Below, piece by piece: positions 7,922 through 14,823 of a DNA stretch of 41,851 bases. Position numbers and translations under genes: made by a program. How positions within the stretch are numbered: position 1 is the first letter of the stretch; each line of letters begins with the position of its first letter. The notes beneath the pieces were generated by a model that was given only the letters and a program-made list of their open reading frames with translations, was not told where the DNA came from and searched no databases. The DNA comes from a virus: the IMG/VR virus record IMGVR_UViG_3300003690_000130, positions 1-41,851 of that record; one strand, 5' to 3'.

Positions 7922-8344
7922 ATGTTTTTCTTAGCGCCCCAAACAGGTGGAGCACTTCAATTAGAAGACGGCTCGGGGAACCTCCTCCTGGAGAGCGGGG
8001 ATACACTTGTCTTAGAGAGCTTCAGTACCAATTCTGGTGTAGGAGTCTGGGATGAGAATCCTGTTCTTGCAATTCTATACTCGTACTCACTTCCTTACCT
8101 TTTCTTTGAGCAGGATCCAGAAGTCTTTGCGAAATTTGCTGCAGCTTGGCAGAACCAATCCACTCAGCTTATGCCAGAATACACGTCTGAGCAGCTCTAT
8201 GGAGCCATCCACAATTACCCGGACTTCTTTATGCAGCTCTCCACTCCTGTCTTCTCCCCAGACGGTACAGGTGTCAGAGGGCCTGGAAAGGTCCTCTTAG
8301 TAAGTGAAGGTGCAGGTAATGTTACTATAGTGGGTAACGCCTGA
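7922..8344 (+). CDS. Small tail-module protein, 140 aa
   Basis: Residues 9-34 (GGALQLEDGSGNLLLESGDTLVLES) are the ladder-like short repeat seen at the start of many phage fibre proteins. The remainder is helical and aromatic (YSYSLPYLFFEQDPEVFAKFAAAW, LYGAIHNYPDFFMQL). No convincing ribosome site precedes ATG 7922, and the 51 bases upstream carry no other start, so expression may be low or rely on reinitiation. The stop overlaps the next ATG. Function is inferred from context. Confidence 0.5.
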   Translation: MFFLAPQTGGALQLEDGSGNLLLESGDTLVLESFSTNSGVGVWDENPVLAILYSYSLPYLFFEQDPEVFAKFAAAWQNQSTQLMPEYTSEQLYGAIHNYPDFFMQLSTPVFSPDGTGVRGPGKVLLVSEGAGNVTIVGNA

Positions 8345-8685
8345 TGCCGCATTCTGAGTTTAAACTCAAGCAGAATGACACCAGTCCTTCCATAGAGGCA
8401 AAACTCACGGATGCCAATGGCCTGGCTGTGAACCTGACTGGTGCCACCGTGATCTTCAACATGAGAGTAAAGCCTGCAGGGAGCGTGAAGGTGAACGGGT
8501 CAGCTGCTGTTATAGTGGGCACGGCCATCAATGGCAGGGTCAGATACAACTGGACTGCATCCAACACGGATACAGCGGATGTCTATGAAGCAGAGTGGCA
8601 GGTCACCCTTTCTAATGGTAAGGTCCAGACATTCCCTGGGGGTAAGGACTACATCACCATAACGATTGGGGATGACATAACCTAA
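8344..8685 (+). CDS. BppU-like Ig-fold baseplate or tail protein, 113 aa
   Basis: The whole protein fits the N-terminal domain of BppU-type proteins: FKLKQNDTSPSIEAKL, then LTDANGLAVNLTGATVIFNMR, a G-RVRYNW turn and DVYEAEWQVTLSNGKVQTFP. In other phages this domain links receptor-binding parts to the tail. Here it stands alone as a single-domain protein. It starts at a TGATG overlap and ends in a TAATG overlap with the tail adaptor gene, so its production is linked to tail assembly. Confidence 0.7.
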   Translation: MPHSEFKLKQNDTSPSIEAKLTDANGLAVNLTGATVIFNMRVKPAGSVKVNGSAAVIVGTAINGRVRYNWTASNTDTADVYEAEWQVTLSNGKVQTFPGGKDYITITIGDDIT

Positions 8686-10028
8686 TGGCTACCACGACTG
8701 GCCTCCTTCTTCTTCAGTTCCTTTCTGAGCGGATATCTGACTACCTATCCCTAACTACTACTGCTGCCGGGGATGCGGCGAGGCTCACCTGGGTGGACGC
8801 TGGCCTCAGAAACTTGGCTGGAGGTGGAGACCCAGACTTCTGTGAGTCTTGGTACATCCGCATAGCTGACTCAACGTCAGCCGCAGATCAAGAGGTCAGG
8901 CGCATCAGAGCCTACAGCCCAGAAGGTGCTGACGGAGACTCCCCAACCGGATCGGTGGAGCAGGCCTTTACTGGTGGGCAGATAGATACCGGCATTAGCT
9001 ACGAGCTTCACCGCTGGGACCCTGCCATCAAAAGGGAGTCCATAAACAGAGCAGCACGTCTTCTATATCCTACGCTTTACCTGCCAGTCAGAGACGAGAG
9101 CCTGGTTGTTGATGACCTGCTCTCCAATGGGAACATGGAGGACTGGGACAGCCTGAATACCACCCCTGACTCATGGACTCCGGTGAACTCTCCCACGGTC
9201 ACCAGGGAATCCACCATCACATTCAGGGGATCATCTGCAGCCAAGGTCATATCACCCTCCGGATCTGTAGGGCAGTTGACTCAGGCCCCAAGCGTCAACC
9301 TTGCGGACATCACTGGGAAGACAGCTACCCTCAGAGCTAGAGTCCGAACAGATGCAGCAACTCAGGCACGTCTCATACTGGACTTTGGCAGCTCGACTGA
9401 GAATGGTGATTACCACACAGGGGATGTGGAGTTCCAGCGCCTCTCCGTCTCAAAGACCATCCCTACTGCTGCCACTCAGGTCAAGGCAATCCTTGAGGTG
9501 ATTGCTGGGACCAAGACTGCCTACTTCGATCATGTCTACCTGCTGATTGACCCGGTCTATAAATACACCCTTCCAACCTCGATAGTGAACTGGCCCAATC
9601 ACATCACCATGCAGTACAACGAGTCGGATCCTGTCGGGGCCTTCTATCCATTAAAGCCAGGTGCCACCCCAATCTCTGGACGGATCCTCCGTATAGAGGG
9701 TATGGGAGTCCTGTCCCAGCCTTCCACTGATACAGCCACCATAGAGATAGGGGAGCCCCATGTAGACCTGCTGATCGCATACGCTGAGATGCTGTTCTGG
9801 AGACAGATGGCCTCCCCAGCTAGGTCGGCACAGCATCAGCGCCAAGGCTACCTGGAAGCGGCTCAGAATGCTGCCAATGAGGTGGAGTTACTAGCCAGAC
9901 GCCTAAAGATGCCAAGGATGGGAGCCACCATCCTAGAGGATGTAGCCCACTTTGAGCAGGACTCCACCAGCAGGCTCCTGGTGTTTGACAGGGCCCGTCA
10001 AGTACTAGTCGGCAACGTGATTGTCTAA
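8685..10028 (+). CDS. Tail adaptor with inserted carbohydrate-binding-like domain, 447 aa
   Basis: Residues 1-135 and about 290-447 together resemble short-tail adaptor proteins (tail tubular A or gp4-like). The flanking parts are helical, with the last segment DLLIAYAEMLFWRQMASP...YLEAAQNAANEVELLARRL packing against the portal. Between them, residues about 143-290 begin LLSNGNMEDWDSLNTTPDSW and continue as a jelly roll (TLRARVRTDAATQARLILDFG, AYFDHVYLLID), the signature of CBM4/9-type carbohydrate-binding modules. The insertion would be displayed on the tail or neck surface. The gene is followed by the nozzle gene with a TAATG overlap. Confidence 0.65.
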   Translation: MATTTGLLLLQFLSERISDYLSLTTTAAGDAARLTWVDAGLRNLAGGGDPDFCESWYIRIADSTSAADQEVRRIRAYSPEGADGDSPTGSVEQAFTGGQIDTGISYELHRWDPAIKRESINRAARLLYPTLYLPVRDESLVVDDLLSNGNMEDWDSLNTTPDSWTPVNSPTVTRESTITFRGSSAAKVISPSGSVGQLTQAPSVNLADITGKTATLRARVRTDAATQARLILDFGSSTENGDYHTGDVEFQRLSVSKTIPTAATQVKAILEVIAGTKTAYFDHVYLLIDPVYKYTLPTSIVNWPNHITMQYNESDPVGAFYPLKPGATPISGRILRIEGMGVLSQPSTDTATIEIGEPHVDLLIAYAEMLFWRQMASPARSAQHQRQGYLEAAQNAANEVELLARRLKMPRMGATILEDVAHFEQDSTSRLLVFDRARQVLVGNVIV

Positions 10029-12253
10029 TGCCTCTAGCTGGTTTCACCCACGATATAACCCTGTCAGACTATGATGGTGGTAATAAGCTAGGTCTCATCC
10101 TCAAGAGGAACCGCTCTGGTCTCCGGGACTTTCAAGTTCGAGATGCTGAGACCATTCCTCCCAGGACCCTGACCACCGATGAACTCACCCAGGCTGCCTT
10201 CCCTGCCCAGTTAGAACTCGTCTGGTTTGAAGAGGACTGGCAGCTTGGTGTAGGTGGAGAGATCCATCGGCTAGACCCCAAGAGGGTCGCTACCGCCATA
10301 AAGATGGATTTCACTCAAAAAGGAATAGCCCAGCCAGCCAGGGAAAGCAGGCCATCCACCCTCTCAGCCAATCCAGATGAGTTCTACCCCTCTGGCTTTG
10401 CTCTCACCTCTCCTGATACTGACCCAGGTAATTCAGGTATCTTGCAGGAGATATGGGCCTTCATTGGCTCCTACACGTTCTCTGGTGGGGATGATAACTG
10501 GACCCGAAACAGTGAGCCCCAGAACTTCAACATCTACTATGGGAATGGCATCCAGTTCAATGAACGTGTAATAGCCCCTGGCCGTAACGGTGGGACTGAC
10601 GTAGCTGATGCTCCATTCCCTTACATCTACAAGGATCCCACGTCCGCTTCCTGGACGGCTTCCACTCTTACAGCTGGTAGATTCAAGTTCTTAGCCAAGG
10701 CCAGGGACAATGGCAATCAGGAGGTCTTATGGGGTGCCCATCATATCTTCGATACGGGCTTCACCCTAAGCGGAGACCACACCGCATCCGATACAACCCT
10801 AACACTCTCAGCGAATCCCACTGCGACTATATCTGTAGGCGATATCCTGATGATGGGAGCGGGTGGTTCTCAGGAGTTGTTATTGGTAACAGCTACATCG
10901 TCTTCAGACCCGCACCTCACGGTGGTCAGGCAGTACGGTTCGGCCTCAGTTGACCCTTCAGGCGGGGAGAAGATCTACCTCTACCAGCCCCATGTCGTAA
11001 AGTCATCCACGTCCCCTGAGAACTCCTCTGGATCCTGGTCTTCTGCCGTAACCATAGGCAGAGCCAACCAACCGATTACAGGCCTAGTAGTGGACCAGGA
11101 CACCAATGAGATCTTCGTGGCCAAGACGGATGGACTCTGGAGTTACGGTTACGACCAGTTTGAGCGTACCACAGAGCGTAATCTTACGATTGAATTCCGA
11201 CAGCAGCAGCACTCCGGGAACTTCCTGGGAGCCTATTCCTGGAATCGGCACATCCTCCTCCCTCTTGGAGCAGGCGGTATGCTGGACTTTAATCCCGACA
11301 CTCGGACCATTAAGGATGTATCGTTTCGATCCACTGCTCCAGGCATTACGGCCTACCATGGAGTAGTCCTGGCTCTCCATGGTGACTCCCAGAACCTCTT
11401 TCTGCTTCTGAAGGACAACACAGCTGAGAAGATCTACCTCCTCCAGGGAGAGCTCCTGACCTTCGATGGTGTAGAGGAATTCCACTGGTCTCCTATATAT
11501 GAGACTACTGCTGTTACAGCCATCACGAATAATCAGAGTGGGCTCATGGTAGAGTCTGCCCTGGATGACCACCGTAGAGTCTGGTGGGGCTTTACAGACA
11601 CAGGAGCCAGTGAGAAGCCCAGGTTCTATCCTTTCGGTACCATAAGCGATGACCAGACTGACGGCTTCACCAATGACACGGACCCGGAATGGAGCACTAC
11701 CAAGTATGATGGGAACCTTCCCAGGGTCCCGAAGCGAGTCTCCAAGATAGAGGTAGGCAGCCTAAACCTGGGTTCTGGTGATAGACAGATCGCCTTTGAC
11801 TATCGGGTAGATGAGGAGAACTTCACCACAGGAGATGCCTTCAACGTCTCCCCGGTCCAGGAGATAATCCTTGACCATGGGACCACCGGCAAGATCATTG
11901 AACTCAGATTCAAGCCTACCCAGTCAAGCGTTAGCACCACCAACCCGGTTATGAGCTACTTTCGGGTCACTCTCCAGATCCGTCCTGACCCTACCAAGGT
12001 CTACCCTATCACTGTCCTTCTGGAAGATGATCAGCTCATGCTGAATGGTGGCAGCGAGAGCAGGACTAAAAGGAACCTGGCCCAGCTAAGAACTTGGAAC
12101 GCCACCCCTGCTGATGTCACCCTTACTACTCCTGACGGAGAGAGTAAAGCCGTAATATTCCTACCTGGTACTATGAGGGAGAAGCAATTCTCCCATGAAT
12201 TTGGAAGGAGGCCAGGCACAGAGGTAACCTTCTTCTTAGCTGAGGTGGCATAG
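10028..12253 (+). CDS. Tail nozzle or hub protein, beta-propeller-like, 741 aa
   Basis: This large beta-rich protein lies directly after the adaptor. It has an N-terminal platform (about residues 1-110), propeller-like repeats in the middle (LVVDQDTNEIFVAKTDGLWSYG, LLPLGAGGMLDFNPDTRTI, GVVLALHGDSQNLFLLLKDNT, MVESALDDHRRVWWGF) and C-terminal beta-sandwich parts ending FGRRPGTEVTFFLAEVA. Size, order and repeat pattern match the nozzle (tail tubular B-like) component of podovirus tails. It would form the lower tail tube and bind fibres. The propeller reading is inference from repeat spacing. Confidence 0.65.
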   Translation: MPLAGFTHDITLSDYDGGNKLGLILKRNRSGLRDFQVRDAETIPPRTLTTDELTQAAFPAQLELVWFEEDWQLGVGGEIHRLDPKRVATAIKMDFTQKGIAQPARESRPSTLSANPDEFYPSGFALTSPDTDPGNSGILQEIWAFIGSYTFSGGDDNWTRNSEPQNFNIYYGNGIQFNERVIAPGRNGGTDVADAPFPYIYKDPTSASWTASTLTAGRFKFLAKARDNGNQEVLWGAHHIFDTGFTLSGDHTASDTTLTLSANPTATISVGDILMMGAGGSQELLLVTATSSSDPHLTVVRQYGSASVDPSGGEKIYLYQPHVVKSSTSPENSSGSWSSAVTIGRANQPITGLVVDQDTNEIFVAKTDGLWSYGYDQFERTTERNLTIEFRQQQHSGNFLGAYSWNRHILLPLGAGGMLDFNPDTRTIKDVSFRSTAPGITAYHGVVLALHGDSQNLFLLLKDNTAEKIYLLQGELLTFDGVEEFHWSPIYETTAVTAITNNQSGLMVESALDDHRRVWWGFTDTGASEKPRFYPFGTISDDQTDGFTNDTDPEWSTTKYDGNLPRVPKRVSKIEVGSLNLGSGDRQIAFDYRVDEENFTTGDAFNVSPVQEIILDHGTTGKIIELRFKPTQSSVSTTNPVMSYFRVTLQIRPDPTKVYPITVLLEDDQLMLNGGSESRTKRNLAQLRTWNATPADVTLTTPDGESKAVIFLPGTMREKQFSHEFGRRPGTEVTFFLAEVA

Positions 12254-12429
12254 TGGCAGACCATAAAAAGCATAAATCCAGTCATACCAAGAGCCTGAGC
12301 CCAAGTAAGGCAGGAGAGATATTGAAGCACGGGTCAGTTCACGGGAAGCCCCTGTCTCCCAAGCAGAAAAGATTCATGCGTTTCGTAGAGGGTGGTGGTA
12401 CTCCCACCAGGAGGGCCAATGCGATTTAA
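12253..12429 (+). CDS. Conserved small phage protein, 58 aa
   Basis: A GTG start overlaps the nozzle gene stop (TAGTG). The protein is basic and contains SPSKAGEILKHGSVHGKPLS followed by PKQKRFMRFVEGGGTP. This KA-x-E-I-L-x-x-GSV-x-GKPL-x-x-KQ-x-R-F pattern recurs in a family of short phage proteins that I recognise from the structural modules of many tailed phages. Its function is unknown to me. Many basic residues and His suggest nucleic acid or lipid contact. The 3' end carries the ribosome site of the next gene and overlaps it by 11 bases. Confidence 0.72.
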   Translation: MADHKKHKSSHTKSLSPSKAGEILKHGSVHGKPLSPKQKRFMRFVEGGGTPTRRANAI

Positions 12430-13318
12430 GCTGGGGCCAAAGGAGTTTTCCATTCCATCGGCACGACTGCCGAAGTTCAAAATTCCCCAGCTCCGCATAC
12501 TCTCTGCGCTCCACATCCCGATACCATCAACGATCCGAGTGGGGAGTGCCAGGGTTGCTTTACTGAGCCTGGGTGTCGTTGCTGTCGGGTTTGGAATCAC
12601 ATTATTTGTGATCGTCGCTGGCACAAATCATACGATCCTATTCCCAACATCGGGTGCCGAATACGAGTTGCCTGACACCATCGGGGAGCGCCTGCCGCCG
12701 GATGACCTGACCCCGATGACCGCGTCCCAAACTCTCAGGATTGGGCTAAAGGATAAAACGAGGCTTGACCGGATAGTCCTGAAGAATCTCGACCTCGGGA
12801 AGGAATCCCTGGCGAAGTCCTTTGAGATTACGAGGAATGTTACCACTGGCGTTACTGGCTCGGCGGCATATCTCTTTATCGGGGAAATTATAGTTACAAA
12901 TTCCAGTGCCCCGACCCTGGCCTGGGCAAATATGGAGGCCGGAACCATCACGCTCGCAGCCAAGACAGACGGCCATACCCAGGAAATCCAACAGGACTCG
13001 ACAGTATCCGACGTGATTATTGACTCAGACCGTGGCGCTGGGACCTATATTGTGGAGGACAGCGTGGTGGACAGGATCATCCTGCAGATTAACGGGAATA
13101 ATGGAGCTTCAATCGGGGTGCTGGAGGTCGATAATGTGGACTCATCAGTCGGGGCTTGGGATTGGGACTGGGTCAAGGTTGGTACTTTGACTATGGGTTC
13201 AACAAATGAAATCGGCAACGGGACCGGCATAAACTCTGCCTCGGCAACCTGGGCGGATACGATCAGCGCCAGGACCATCAATGACAGTCTGGTCGATACT
13301 CCTATAACAGTCCGATGA
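12419..13318 (+). CDS. Membrane-anchored beta-rich protein, 299 aa
   Basis: The start is ATG 12419 with GGAGGG at 12410-12415. A frame from 12392 exists but would overlap the preceding gene further. A basic, proline-rich N-terminus (residues 1-45) is followed by one membrane segment (46-68, VALLSLGVVAVGFGITLFVIVAG). A 230-residue beta-rich ectodomain then follows, with repeated D-R-I-I-L or V-x-x-I-x-I patterns suggestive of a beta solenoid (DRIVLKNLDL, VSDVIIDSDRGAG, DRIILQINGNNGA). I do not recognise the family. Encoded between tail genes and small membrane proteins, it may act in lysis or at the cell envelope, or be a membrane-associated virion component. Confidence 0.6.
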   Translation: MRFKLGPKEFSIPSARLPKFKIPQLRILSALHIPIPSTIRVGSARVALLSLGVVAVGFGITLFVIVAGTNHTILFPTSGAEYELPDTIGERLPPDDLTPMTASQTLRIGLKDKTRLDRIVLKNLDLGKESLAKSFEITRNVTTGVTGSAAYLFIGEIIVTNSSAPTLAWANMEAGTITLAAKTDGHTQEIQQDSTVSDVIIDSDRGAGTYIVEDSVVDRIILQINGNNGASIGVLEVDNVDSSVGAWDWDWVKVGTLTMGSTNEIGNGTGINSASATWADTISARTINDSLVDTPITVR

Positions 13319-13440
13319 GGATTCTAGGCGGGGCTATCGTCCTGGTGGTGGTGGTGGTCTGGATCATTGTAGGCATGATGGGGTGGGTCCACGAGGGTCC
13401 GAGATGGTTCGTGCGTAGACTAAGGAGGGTGCGAATCTAG
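13315..13440 (+). CDS. Small single-span membrane protein, 41 aa
   Basis: ATG 13315 overlaps the previous stop (ATGA). The product is one hydrophobic helix (GGAIVLVVVVVWIIVGMMGW) followed by a strongly basic tail ending RWFVRRLRRVRI. The positive-inside rule places the tail in the cytoplasm. The tail coding region contains the GGAGG of the next gene. It belongs to the run of four consecutive genes encoding membrane segments, so a lysis role (holin-like or antiholin-like) is plausible. Confidence 0.6.
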   Translation: MRILGGAIVLVVVVVWIIVGMMGWVHEGPRWFVRRLRRVRI

Positions 13441-13616
13441 TGATAGGAAAGCTGCGGCCCAATATTGCCCTTGCTATGATTTGCGCGACGGCCTTCTCAA
13501 TGTTCGCGGCCTGGCTTGGCTACCAATTGGGAGCCATCGAGGTGCTAACGGCTATAATTGGCTCTTTTGTGGGTTTCCTAGCTGGAGTCTCGCTCAAGGT
13601 CCTGGAGAATGAATAA
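13440..13616 (+). CDS. Two-span small membrane protein, holin-like, 58 aa
   Basis: The GTG at 13440 shares its G with the previous stop (TAGTG), and GGAGG lies about 12 bases upstream. The sequence has two hydrophobic helices (IALAMICATAFSMFAAWLG and VLTAIIGSFVGFLAGVSL) joined by a short turn and ending in a charged VLENE tail. This size and topology suit class II holins. No neighbouring endolysin is recognised, so the assignment depends only on topology and position. Confidence 0.6.
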   Translation: MIGKLRPNIALAMICATAFSMFAAWLGYQLGAIEVLTAIIGSFVGFLAGVSLKVLENE

Positions 13617-13618
13617 GC

Positions 13619-13936
13619 ATGGCTGAGGTTCCTGACCTTGACGAACTGAGGGAGCAGTTGACCTCCACCAGAATAGAGCTGGAGCGGGTCAAACTCAGAG
13701 CCACAACCACGCTGTCCGGCGTGGAGTTCCTGACACTAATCCTCCTCGCACCCGTAGTGGCGGCTTTTGTAATCCTGGGGATCTTAATAATCTACAAAAC
13801 CACGACAAATCCCGGTGAGGTAGCGCCACATCTTGACCTAATTTTAGTTGCGTATGCAATCTTTGCAACGCCAACTACAGCAGGGCTAGCAGCCATCACT
13901 GCCAAATTTGCTGACGAGAAAAGGCGAAACGACTAA
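13619..13936 (+). CDS. Coiled-coil membrane protein, holin or spanin-like, 105 aa
   Basis: Residues 3-30 form a charged coiled coil (LDELREQLTSTRIELERVKLRA). Two membrane helices follow: FLTLILLAPVVAAFVILGILIIY (about 36-58) and LILVAYAIFATPTTAGLAAITA (about 73-94), then a basic tail KFADEKRRND. GGAG lies 16 bases before the ATG inside the previous gene. It is part of the putative lysis cluster. Alternative roles, such as superinfection exclusion at the membrane, cannot be excluded. Confidence 0.6.
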   Translation: MAEVPDLDELREQLTSTRIELERVKLRATTTLSGVEFLTLILLAPVVAAFVILGILIIYKTTTNPGEVAPHLDLILVAYAIFATPTTAGLAAITAKFADEKRRND

Positions 13937-14226
13937 TGGCACAGCTACATCCTCTGTCCAAGAAGCTGAGTGAGGATGCTCTAGACCGCTTCTCCTCAAC
14001 AGGTGATCCCTACGGAGTTCTTGTTACGGATACAAACTTCCGCTCTGCCCTGCTGAAGTCCCTGGATGGCACCATGATTATCTCTGGGGCGGTCTTAGAG
14101 GAGGTGCAGAAGCTGAATGGAGGGGGGAATGGACGCTGGCACCGGGTCAAGCGTCAGGGCCCTGGGGTTCTTGGTGGTGCTGGTTTCGCTGCTGTCTTCC
14201 TGAAGCTGGTAGATGTACTTGTGTGA
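13936..14226 (+). CDS. Last late gene, unknown, 96 aa
   Basis: It starts at a TAATG overlap with the coiled-coil membrane protein and ends the + strand arm. The N-terminal two thirds are soluble and mixed (LHPLSKKLSEDALDRFSSTGDPYGVLVTD...LEEVQKLNGGGNGRWHRVKRQGP). The C-terminal segment GVLGGAGFAAVFLKLVDVLV is short, hydrophobic and glycine rich, possibly membrane interacting. I do not recognise the family. Its neighbours suggest lysis or envelope function, without direct proof. Confidence 0.5.
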   Translation: MAQLHPLSKKLSEDALDRFSSTGDPYGVLVTDTNFRSALLKSLDGTMIISGAVLEEVQKLNGGGNGRWHRVKRQGPGVLGGAGFAAVFLKLVDVLV

Positions 14227-14272
14227 GCCGTTTTTAGGGTGGGTCTGGCTGTCAGGCTGTCAGGCTGGCTCA
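14224..14272. other. Convergent late/early junction
   Basis: The + arm ends at 14226 and the - arm at 14260. TGAGCC (14224-14229) and GGCTCA (14267-14272) could pair, and GGCTGTCA is tandemly repeated between them. There is no clean stem followed by a T run in either direction, so a terminator here is uncertain. Factor-dependent termination or read-through antisense is possible. Confidence 0.35.
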
Positions 14273-14580
14273 TGCTTGATCTCCCCTATGTACCTGTACA
14301 TGGTGGTCTTCATGCACTTCTCCACTATACTAGGATCCACCCCGGCCTCCAAGAGCAGGTCCTTGCTCAGTGAAGTTCTCTTACCCTCTATGAAGGAGAA
14401 GGTGTACAGTCCATCGGAACCGTCCAGGTAGTACTTCCCTAGCCCAAATTCTTCCATAAAAGCTTTGACCTCCTCTGAGGCTTGTTTCTCTTGTGACTCT
14501 ACCTCCTTCTTCACTCCCCTGAGCCTCTTCAACAGCTGGACTTCTTCTGTTATGACTGGATGTGTTAGATGAGTTTCCAT
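14260..14580 (-). CDS. Conserved phage coiled-coil protein, 106 aa
   Basis: Residues 8-45 form a charged helix (EEVQLLKRLRGVKKEVESQEKQASEEVKAFMEE). The second half (KYYLDGSDGLYTFSFIEGKRTSLSKDLLLEAGVDPSIVEKCMK) is a segment I have seen in small phage and bacterial proteins, where it forms a compact alpha/beta unit. A GGGAGG sequence precedes the ATG. It is the last gene of the replication operon and follows the zinc-ribbon gene by 10 bases. Function is unknown. The coiled coil suggests dimerisation and possibly a role with DNA-processing neighbours. Confidence 0.6.
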   Translation of the reverse strand: METHLTHPVITEEVQLLKRLRGVKKEVESQEKQASEEVKAFMEEFGLGKYYLDGSDGLYTFSFIEGKRTSLSKDLLLEAGVDPSIVEKCMKTTMYRYIGEIKHEPA

Positions 14581-14589
14581 TTTCCCTCC

Positions 14590-14823
14590 CTATTCATTTA
14601 GGTGACCGTTCTGCATCTCTCCTGGCCCAGGTCTGCTTAGGTAGCTAGGGTCTCGCATAAACCTCTGAGTACTGTCTTCCCTCCACTTCCTTTCTGGGAG
14701 AGTATTCTTAAATAACCGTTCCTCATGGCAGTATTTGCATTGACCCAGACTCGTGGGGCCATCTGGTGAGTCAATCACCCAGAAATGTATACACTTTTGA
14801 GAGCCATTGGTTAAGCTGTCCAC
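14590..14823 (-). CDS. Zinc-binding micro-protein, 77 aa
   Basis: A GTG start lies inside the end of the polymerase gene, with GGAG and GGAGAA upstream. Residues 11-40 show CIHFWVIDSPDGPTS then LGQCKYCHEERLFKN, giving C-x-H and C-x-x-C zinc ligands. This H-x-W-V-I-x-S-P-x-G-x-T-S-x-G-x-C-K-Y-C pattern is a small-protein family that I associate with Chloroflexota genomes. The C-terminal half is charged and disordered. Function is unknown. The tight linkage to the polymerase suggests a replication-associated role. Confidence 0.65.
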   Translation of the reverse strand: MDSLTNGSQKCIHFWVIDSPDGPTSLGQCKYCHEERLFKNTLPERKWREDSTQRFMRDPSYLSRPGPGEMQNGHLNE

